5,015 nucleotides of DNA from Lachnospiraceae bacterium (GTDB taxonomy: Bacteria > Bacillota > Clostridia > Lachnospirales > Lachnospiraceae). A program made the translations under genes and the position numbers. Each line of letters begins with the position of its first letter. Position 1 is the stretch's first letter. The DNA lies in contig JAGCSS010000166.1 of the NCBI GenBank assembly GCA_017964055.1, positions 1 through 5,015 of the forward strand, written 5' to 3'. Positions 1-5,015 of this stretch are shown here, one piece after another. The notes beneath the pieces were generated by a model that saw only the letters and a list, made by a program, of their open reading frames with translations, did no database searches and was not told where the DNA came from.

Positions 1-59
1 CAGGGAAGTCCCGCGTTGTGGATCGAGGACAGAGGAGCTGCTCCGGTTCCGCCGTCCTA
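1..59 (-). other. gltB: In-frame amber codon and conserved continuation of gltB to the window edge
   Basis: On the minus strand, 59-57 reads TAG as codon 1045 of gltB. Bases 56 to 1 continue in the same frame without a stop and translate to DGGTGAAPLSSIHNAGLP plus two bases (TG) that would begin a Trp codon. This matches the conserved segment that normally follows ISGY in glutamate synthases. The stop therefore replaces a single residue, usually Tyr, and is not the gene's natural end; there is no frameshift. A one-base change from TAC or TAT would create it. The gene is probably a disrupted allele or carries a base-call error. The 3' end lies outside the window. Confidence 0.9.
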
Positions 60-3000
60 GCCCGAGATCAGGATCACTCCCGCTCCCGCCTTTGCGACGC
101 CTGCGGCTACGGTTCCCACTCCTGCCTCGGAAACCAGCTTTACCGATATCCTGGCGTTTTTGTTCGCATTTTTCAGATCGTAGATCAGCTGTGCCAGATC
201 CTCGATCGAATAGATATCGTGATGCGGAGGAGGTGATATAAGGCTCACGCCGGGTGTTGAATGCCTGGTCTTCGCGATCCACGGATAGACCTTCTTGCCG
301 GGCAGATGTCCGCCCTCTCCGGGCTTCGCGCCCTGCGCCATCTTTATCTGCAGTTCCTTTGCGCTCACGAGATACCTGCTGGTCACGCCGAAACGTCCGC
401 TCGCGACCTGTTTGATCGCCGAGCTCCTGTCATGATCGGTCCCCGCGGACATCAGCCTTTCCTCGCTCTCGCCGCCCTCACCGCTGTTTGACTTGCCCTG
501 AAGGCGGTTCATCGCGATCGCAAGTGTCTCATGTGCTTCCTCGGATATGGAGCCGTATGACATTGCGCCTGTCTTGAAGCGCTTTACTATCGAATACTCG
601 TCTTCTACCTCATCGAGCGGAACCTTCTCCGCCGCCTCACAGAAATCGAGCAAAGTCCTCAAATACCCCGTCCGCTCCGCGTCCGCGAGCTTCGTGTATT
701 CCTTAAAGCGCTCGTAATTGCCCTCTCTTGTCGCGGTCTGCAGCGCATGTATGGTCTCGGGATTATACCTGTGGTTCTCACCGCGGCTTCTCGATTTATG
801 CCTTCCGAGAGCGGTGAATTCCAGATTCACATCCAGTCCCAGAGGATCGAACGCACGGCTGTGCTGCGCGTCGGCCGCTCTGCCTATATCCTCGAGCGTG
901 ATGCCGCCTACACGGCTTACGGTACCCGTGAAATACTCGTCAATGACCTCGGGCGAGATGCCTATCGCCTCGAAAATCTTGCTGCCCTGATAGGACTGGA
1001 TCGTGGAGATGCCCATCTTCGAAGCGATCTTTACGATACCGAAAAGGATCGCGTCGTCATAATCGTCAACGGCCGCATAGTAATCCTTGTCGAGCAGTTC
1101 ATCCTCGATCAGCTGCGCGATCGTTGCGTGCGCAAGATAAGGATTTACCGCCGATGCGCCGTAACCGAGGAGTGCCGCGAAATGATGTACCTGTCTGGGC
1201 TCGCCCGATTCAAGTATCAGCGACATCGCGGTGCATTTCCTCGTATCGACGAGATGCTTGTGAACCGCGGCGACCGCCAGCAGCGACGGTATAGCGACAT
1301 GGTTCTCGTCCACTCCCCTGTCGGAGAGGATCAGAATGTTCGCGCCCTCCTTGTAGGCCTTGTCCACCTCGAGGAAGAGGTGCTTTAAGACCATCTTCAT
1401 CGGGGAGCTCTTATAATACAGGGTCGAAACCTTTGATACCTTAAAGCCGTCCCTCTTCATGCTCTCTATCTTCAAAAGATCGAGGTCGGTGAGGATCGGA
1501 TTGTTGATCTTAAGCACGTGGCAGTTGCCGGGCTTCTGCTCGAGCAGATTGCCGTTCTTGCCGACATATACGGTCCTCGAGGTCACGATCTCCTCGCGCT
1601 GCGCGTCGATCGGAGGGTTCGTTACCTGAGCGAACTGCTGCTTGAAATAGTAGAACAGGGGCTGGTACTTGTCTGACAGCGCTGCTATGGGCGTATCGAC
1701 ACCCATCGAGCCTATGCTCTCGCTGCCGGTCAGCGCCATGTTCCTGATGCCGTCGTAATAATCCTCCCATGTATAGCCGAAGGCCTTCTGCAGACGTGAC
1801 CTTACCTTGCCCGCAAGCATGGGCACCTTCCTGTTGGGGATCTTCAGATCCGCCAGATGTATCAGATTGCTGTCGAGCCACTCGCCGAAAGGCTCGGAAA
1901 GCGCGTATTTTTCCTTGATCTCCTCATCGACGAAAACTCTCTTCTGCTTCGTATCGACAAGCAGGATCTTGCCGGGATGAAGTCTCTCTTTCTTTACGAT
2001 ATGACTCTCGTCCAGAGGCAGAACACCTACCTCGGATGAAAGGATCAGCCTTCCGTCATCGGTAACAACGTATCTGGAGGGCCTGAGTCCGTTGCGGTCG
2101 AGGATCGCGCCCATCACATCGCCGTCCGAGAAAAGGATCGACGCGGGACCGTCCCAAGGCTCCATCATCGTTGCGTAATACTGGTAGAAATCCCTCTCTT
2201 CCTGCGTGAGCGTCTCATTGTGCGCCCAGGGCTCCGGGATCATGATGCTCATCGCGAGCGGAAGGTCTATACCGCTCATTACGAGGAATTCCAGCACATT
2301 GTCGAGCATCGCGGAGTCGGAGCCGCTCTGTGAGATAACGGGAAGGACCTTGGTCATATCCTCGGCCGAAAAAGCCGAAGTATGCATGGTCTCCTCGCGC
2401 GCGAGCATCTTGTCCGTATTGCCCTTTATAGTATTGATCTCGCCGTTGTGAACGATGAATCTGTTGGGATGCGCCCTGTTCCAGCTGGGCATAGTATTGG
2501 TCGAAAAACGCGAATGTACCATGGCTATGGCGGACTCATAGGACTCATCCCTCAGGTCCGCGAAGAACGTGCGGAGCTGCCCCACAAGGAACATGCCCTT
2601 ATAGACAACGGTCCTGCATGAAAGCGAAGGCACGTAGGTATTGGCGCTGGACTGTTCAAACTCCCTTCTGAGAATGTAGAGCTGCCTGTCAAAATCAAGG
2701 TCCTCTTTGATCCCCTCGGGTCTGGCGATGAATGCCTGATAAATAGCCGGCATGCACTCTCTGGCCCTGCTGCCGAGCACGTCGGGTTCTGTCTCGACCT
2801 TTCTCCAGGCCAGGATCTTAAGCCCCGATTTTCTCGCGATGATCTCGAACATCGACTTTGCCTGACGCATATCCAGATCGTTCTGCGGGAAAAAGAACAT
2901 TCCGACACCGTACTGTCTGGGGCCGGGGAGCGCAACGCCCTGCTCTTTCAGCTTTTTTACGAAAAATGCATGGGGGATCTGGGTAAGTATGCCGACACCG

Positions 3001-3191
3001 TCACCCGTTTTGCCTTCCGCATCCTTGCCCGCCCTGTGCTCGAGATTCTCGACGATCGAAAGCGCGTCGGAAACCAGGGCATGGCTCGCCTTGCCCTCTA
3101 TGTCTATGATCGCTCCGATACCGCAGTTATCGTGCTCAAATTCCGGGCGGTAAAGCCCCTGTTTTTCAATCTTATTAATGATATCCGCCAT
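57..3191 (-). CDS. gltB: Glutamate synthase large subunit, N-terminal 1044 residues, interrupted by an in-frame TAG
   Basis: Glutamate synthase (GOGAT) large subunit: hydrolyses glutamine, channels the ammonia, and reductively aminates 2-oxoglutarate to glutamate in the cytoplasm. Visible in order: a short propeptide ending at the predicted nucleophile Cys23 (HDNCGIG); a class II glutamine amidotransferase domain to about residue 430, with HSRFSTNT around Arg228, HNGEINT with Asn249-Gly250, and SGSDS with Asp292; a central domain at about 470-760; and the start of the FMN-binding synthase barrel from about 865, with TGAMSYGSIS, QGAKPGEGG and SPPPHHDIYSIEDL. Family members are about 1500 residues, so the rest of the barrel, the 3Fe-4S cysteines and the C-terminal beta-helix domain are missing here. 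The frame stops at TAG (57-59) inside ISG-x-DGGTGA but stays open beyond it. The ATG start abuts the purF stop and has GGAGG eight bases upstream. Bacillus calls this gene gltA. The electron donor cannot be told from this part. Family identity is certain; whether the product is functional is not. Confidence 0.96.
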   Translation of the reverse strand: MADIINKIEKQGLYRPEFEHDNCGIGAIIDIEGKASHALVSDALSIVENLEHRAGKDAEGKTGDGVGILTQIPHAFFVKKLKEQGVALPGPRQYGVGMFFFPQNDLDMRQAKSMFEIIARKSGLKILAWRKVETEPDVLGSRARECMPAIYQAFIARPEGIKEDLDFDRQLYILRREFEQSSANTYVPSLSCRTVVYKGMFLVGQLRTFFADLRDESYESAIAMVHSRFSTNTMPSWNRAHPNRFIVHNGEINTIKGNTDKMLAREETMHTSAFSAEDMTKVLPVISQSGSDSAMLDNVLEFLVMSGIDLPLAMSIMIPEPWAHNETLTQEERDFYQYYATMMEPWDGPASILFSDGDVMGAILDRNGLRPSRYVVTDDGRLILSSEVGVLPLDESHIVKKERLHPGKILLVDTKQKRVFVDEEIKEKYALSEPFGEWLDSNLIHLADLKIPNRKVPMLAGKVRSRLQKAFGYTWEDYYDGIRNMALTGSESIGSMGVDTPIAALSDKYQPLFYYFKQQFAQVTNPPIDAQREEIVTSRTVYVGKNGNLLEQKPGNCHVLKINNPILTDLDLLKIESMKRDGFKVSKVSTLYYKSSPMKMVLKHLFLEVDKAYKEGANILILSDRGVDENHVAIPSLLAVAAVHKHLVDTRKCTAMSLILESGEPRQVHHFAALLGYGASAVNPYLAHATIAQLIEDELLDKDYYAAVDDYDDAILFGIVKIASKMGISTIQSYQGSKIFEAIGISPEVIDEYFTGTVSRVGGITLEDIGRAADAQHSRAFDPLGLDVNLEFTALGRHKSRSRGENHRYNPETIHALQTATREGNYERFKEYTKLADAERTGYLRTLLDFCEAAEKVPLDEVEDEYSIVKRFKTGAMSYGSISEEAHETLAIAMNRLQGKSNSGEGGESEERLMSAGTDHDRSSAIKQVASGRFGVTSRYLVSAKELQIKMAQGAKPGEGGHLPGKKVYPWIAKTRHSTPGVSLISPPPHHDIYSIEDLAQLIYDLKNANKNARISVKLVSEAGVGTVAAGVAKAGAGVILISG

Positions 3192-4595
3192 TTATCTTCC
3201 CTCCGAAACATCTATGGGATAAACATTGTCAAAACAAGCCTTGCACAAGCTCAGGCCGCCTGCCATCACACTCAGATCCTCAACTCTCAGATATGCCAGT
3301 GAATCGGCGCCTATACGTCCGCATACCTCTTCGGTCGAATGCTCCGACGCGATGAGCTGTTTGGCTGTAGGCACGTCCGTACCGTAATAACACGGATACA
3401 GGAACGGCGGAGAGCTTATACGCACATGTACTTCTTTTGCTCCCGCGTTCCTCAGCATTTCGATTATCTGCCGCATCGTGGTGCCGCGCACGATCGAATC
3501 ATCGATCAGTACGATGCGTTTCCCGTTTACGACGGATTTCAGCACGCTCAGCTTCATATGTACCGCCGTTTGACGCTCACTGTCGGAAGGCTTTATAAAG
3601 CTTCTTCCGATGTAGCTGTTTTTATGAAATCCTATCGCAAAAGGAATCCCGGACGCCCCGGCATATCCTTCCGCAGCCAGCAGACCCGAATCGGGAACGC
3701 CAACGACGATATCCGCTTCAACCTTATCCTCCGCCGCCAGCAGTCTGCCTGCCTCGATCCTCGCGTCACGGACTTCAACACCGTCGATGCGCGAATCCGC
3801 TCTCGCAAAATATATGTATTCAAAAGCACAGTGCGCATGCTTCGATCCGCAAAGGCTCCTGTCCGACTTTATTCCGTCGGTGCCGAACGTGACCATCTCT
3901 CCGGGCTCTATGTCCCTGACTATCTCGCCTCCGACAGCCTCTATCGCGGCACTCTCCGACGCGATGATGTACGCATTGTCCCTCCGCCCCATGATCAGCG
4001 GCTTTATCCCGAACGGATCCCTGAGTGCCACGAGCTTTCTCGGGCTCATGACGATCAGCGCGTAACCGCCTTTAAGGTTTTTCGCTGCGGCAAGAACTGC
4101 GTTCTCAATACTGTCTGAGCCGATCCTTGCGCTGATGATCTCATAAGCTATCACCTCAGAATCGGATGTGGTAAAATGCGCCTGTCCGCGATACATCTGC
4201 TTTTCCTTAAGGGCTTTGGTATTTACGAGATTGCCGTTATAGACCAGTGAGATCATGCCCTTTATATAGTTCATGGTGATCGGCTGCGCGTTTTCCGGGA
4301 TACTGCCTCCCGTAGTCGAATAGCGGACATGTCCGACGGCTATGTTGCCTTTCAGGGCTTCGATATCCGATGAGGAAAATACCTCACTTACCAGTCCCAT
4401 ACCCTTCCGCGTCATGGCGTTGCCCTTGGGCCCCTGAGTATCCGAAACCGATATCCCCGCAGATTCCTGTCCCCGGTGCTGCAGCGCGGTAAGACCGTGA
4501 TAAATGTCTTTTGCCGCTTCGGCGCCTTCCTGCGCATATATGCCGAAAACGCCGCATTCTTCATGCAATTTGTCTTCCGATGCCGTACCGGTCAT
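3192..4595 (-). CDS. purF: Amidophosphoribosyltransferase (glutamine PRPP amidotransferase), complete
   Basis: PurF catalyses the committed first step of de novo purine synthesis: PRPP plus glutamine gives 5-phosphoribosylamine, glutamate and pyrophosphate, in the cytoplasm. At 467 residues it is close to the 476 of Bacillus subtilis PurF. The N-terminal class II glutaminase domain starts at predicted nucleophile Cys14 (HEECGVFG) after a 13-residue propeptide, followed by LQHRGQESAG (38-47), HVRYSTTGG with Arg91, YNGNLVN with Asn120-Gly121, and TTSDSEV with Asp145. The C-terminal phosphoribosyltransferase domain has the PRPP loop IVLIDDSIVRGTT at 361-373. Cys256, Cys402, Cys451 and Cys454 line up with the four [4Fe-4S] ligands of the Bacillus enzyme, so this is the propeptide-bearing, oxygen-sensitive Fe-S class rather than the E. 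coli type. The ATG follows a GGTGAAGGA ribosome-binding site; the TAA directly abuts gltB. A consensus promoter and a hairpin precede it. Placement next to gltB and PII, without other pur genes in view, ties it to nitrogen metabolism. All key residues are intact. Confidence 0.97.
   Translation of the reverse strand: MTGTASEDKLHEECGVFGIYAQEGAEAAKDIYHGLTALQHRGQESAGISVSDTQGPKGNAMTRKGMGLVSEVFSSSDIEALKGNIAVGHVRYSTTGGSIPENAQPITMNYIKGMISLVYNGNLVNTKALKEKQMYRGQAHFTTSDSEVIAYEIISARIGSDSIENAVLAAAKNLKGGYALIVMSPRKLVALRDPFGIKPLIMGRRDNAYIIASESAAIEAVGGEIVRDIEPGEMVTFGTDGIKSDRSLCGSKHAHCAFEYIYFARADSRIDGVEVRDARIEAGRLLAAEDKVEADIVVGVPDSGLLAAEGYAGASGIPFAIGFHKNSYIGRSFIKPSDSERQTAVHMKLSVLKSVVNGKRIVLIDDSIVRGTTMRQIIEMLRNAGAKEVHVRISSPPFLYPCYYGTDVPTAKQLIASEHSTEEVCGRIGADSLAYLRVEDLSVMAGGLSLCKACFDNVYPIDVSEGR
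3200..3204 (-). promoter_or_regulatory. Ribosome-binding site of gltB inside the purF 3' end
   Basis: The minus strand reads GGAGG followed by eight bases and then the gltB ATG. The motif is built into the last codons of purF (encoding Ser-Glu-Gly-Arg), and the purF TAA is immediately followed by ATG. This fixes the gltB start and suggests that ribosomes finishing purF can re-initiate on gltB, giving coupled translation. Confidence 0.85.
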
Positions 4596-4597
4596 GA

Positions 4598-4606
4598 TCC
4601 TTCACC
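4598..4606 (-). promoter_or_regulatory. Ribosome-binding site of purF
   Basis: The minus strand reads GGTGAAGGA ending three bone-fide bases (ATC) before the purF ATG. GGTGA lies six bases from the start and matches the anti-Shine-Dalgarno side next to the usual GGAGG pairing; the nearer AAGGA is rather close to the ATG. It is weaker than the gltB site but supports the chosen start, which also gives the short propeptide expected before Cys14. Confidence 0.6.
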
Positions 4607-4638
4607 GCCTGTTGTTTTATGCTGCCGAAAAAGCCCCC

Positions 4639-4679
4639 AAAAAACAGAGAAAGCGCCCCGGGAGTTTCCTCCGGGGCGC
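4639..4679 (-). terminator. Intrinsic terminator-like hairpin between the PII gene and purF (terminator or attenuator)
   Basis: On the minus strand GCGCCCCGG (4679-4671) pairs with CCGGGGCGC (4661-4653), nine perfect G-C pairs. An alternative fold gives 7 plus 4 base pairs, one bulged C and a GAAA tetraloop. It is followed by TTTCTCTG and a run of six T at 4644-4639, with a second T5 run at 4632-4628. The shape is that of a Rho-independent terminator for leftward transcription. It is 95 bases after the PII stop, and also starts only about 15 bases after the predicted purF transcript start, so it may terminate PII transcripts, attenuate purF-gltB, or do both. The plus-strand side lacks a comparable T-run. 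Confidence 0.8.
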
Positions 4680-4700
4680 CATTGCCTTTTCAATGAAGCC

Positions 4701-4729
4701 ATTATATCTCTGCCGCTTTAAAGTGTCAA
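4701..4729 (-). promoter_or_regulatory. Consensus sigma-70/sigma-A promoter for purF-gltB
   Basis: On the minus strand a perfect -35 TTGACA (4729-4724) and a perfect -10 TATAAT (4706-4701) are separated by exactly 17 bases. Transcription would start near the A at 4694, giving a leader of about 99 bases before the purF ATG. A 12 of 12 match with ideal spacing in the right orientation, in an intergenic region, is strong evidence for a vegetative promoter. Such a promoter would be expected to be intrinsically strong, so regulation likely comes from the hairpin just downstream or from a bound regulator. The start site is inferred from spacing. Confidence 0.88.
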
Positions 4730-4774
4730 TACAAAAATTGCGAATAATCACAAACCGGAGGTTACCTGTCAACG

Positions 4775-5015
4775 TTATTCTACGTCCTGCAAAGCCGCGT
4801 AATTCTCTTCGCCCGTCCTGATCTTTACGACACGGCTGACAGGATATACGAATATCTTGCCATCGCCGATACGGCCGGTATAAAGCGCTTTCTTTGCGGT
4901 TTCGATGACTTTGTCGACAGGGATCTCGCTGACTACAACCTCGATCTTAACCTTCGGGAGCAGCGTCATATCGATCTCGACTCCGCGGTACTTCTCGCCC
5001 GCGCCCTTCTGCACG
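4775..5015 (-). CDS. PII nitrogen regulatory protein, C-terminal 79 residues (5' end outside the window)
   Basis: PII proteins are small cytoplasmic trimers that read ATP/ADP and 2-oxoglutarate and bind ammonium transporters, enzymes or regulators through the T-loop. The fragment begins inside the T-loop (VQKGAGEKYRGVEID) and contains LLPKVKIEVVV, the B-loop TGRIGDGK (ending at Lys90 in E. coli GlnB numbering), and the C-loop RVVKIRTGEE with Arg103; position 101 is Lys instead of Arg. The first codon visible is GTG, read as Val, not a start. By that numbering Tyr46 is present, but position 51, the uridylylated Tyr of enteric PII, is Ile, as I recall for Bacillus GlnK. About 37 N-terminal residues are missing. 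It ends in TAA, 179 bases before purF, and does not share the purF promoter. Whether it should be called glnB or glnK depends on whether an ammonium transporter gene lies upstream, which cannot be seen. Confidence 0.95.
   Translation of the reverse strand, partial: VQKGAGEKYRGVEIDMTLLPKVKIEVVVSEIPVDKVIETAKKALYTGRIGDGKIFVYPVSRVVKIRTGEENYAALQDVE

Noticed and set aside
1..56. The TAG as the natural end of a short glutamate synthase variant
   Set aside because: The same frame continues after the stop with the conserved DGGTGAAP...NAGLP segment, and a protein ending in the middle of the FMN barrel would not be a known architecture.
747..1388. Plus-strand open frame of 213 codons opposite gltB
   Set aside because: Antisense shadow of the conserved central domain of glutamate synthase; no family resemblance and no ribosome-binding context of note.
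3339..4118. Plus-strand open frame of 259 codons opposite purF
   Set aside because: It lies wholly antisense to a purF with every catalytic motif intact, is rich in Arg and His with no recognisable domain, and is explained by the codon bias of the real gene.
4653..4680. The GC-rich hairpin read as a plus-strand terminator
   Set aside because: There is no plus-strand gene to its left, and the plus-strand side is followed only by ATTGCCTTTTC, a much poorer T-run than on the minus strand.
4596..4700. Known riboswitch or T-box in the purF leader
   Set aside because: The leader is only about 99 bases, mostly hairpin and T-runs; no purine, glutamine or T-box core motif could be recognised.
4735..4748. 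PurR-box-like sequence (plus strand AAATTGCGAATAAT) just upstream of the purF -35
   Set aside because: It shares only a CGAA core and A/T flanks with the Bacillus PurBox, there is no second inverted box at the expected spacing, and such partial matches are common in AT-rich intergenic DNA.

Overview
The window is one minus-strand nitrogen/purine block, read from the right edge to the left: the 3' end of a PII signal-protein gene (glnB/glnK family), a 179-base intergenic region with a promoter and a terminator-like hairpin, a complete amidophosphoribosyltransferase gene (purF), and the first two thirds or so of the large subunit of glutamate synthase (gltB), which runs towards the left edge. 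No plus-strand gene, RNA gene, mobile element, repeat array or CRISPR was found.

The organism looks like a Gram-positive anaerobe of the Firmicutes, probably a clostridial (Lachnospiraceae-like) lineage. PurF is the Bacillus-type enzyme with a propeptide and four Fe-S cysteines. The PII fragment resembles Bacillus GlnK around the T-loop and lacks the uridylylated tyrosine. The ribosome-binding site of gltB is a strong GGAGG, and the intergenic promoter is a perfect housekeeping-sigma consensus. This placement is inference from remembered family sequences; no search was run.

Region by region: 4775-5015 is the PII C-terminal part. At 4701-4729 there is a TTGACA/TATAAT promoter with a 17-base spacer, pointing at purF. 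At 4639-4679 a GC-rich hairpin plus T-run lies just inside the predicted transcript start, so it is either the PII terminator overlapping the next promoter's transcript or an attenuator of purF-gltB. purF occupies 3192-4595. Its TAA stop directly abuts the ATG of gltB, and its last codons form the gltB ribosome-binding site, so the two genes are almost certainly co-transcribed and probably translationally coupled.

The genes fit together: PII senses nitrogen/energy status, PurF spends glutamine on the first step of purine synthesis, and glutamate synthase turns glutamine plus 2-oxoglutarate into glutamate. The most striking observation is an in-frame TAG at 57-59, codon 1045 of gltB. It sits where the family normally has Tyr in the motif ISG-Y-DGGTGA, and the frame continues with conserved sequence to the window edge. 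It is either a nonsense mutation, a sequence error near a contig edge, or, less likely, a recoded amber codon. No clearly new biological system is visible; the promoter/hairpin arrangement and the TAG are the items to check.
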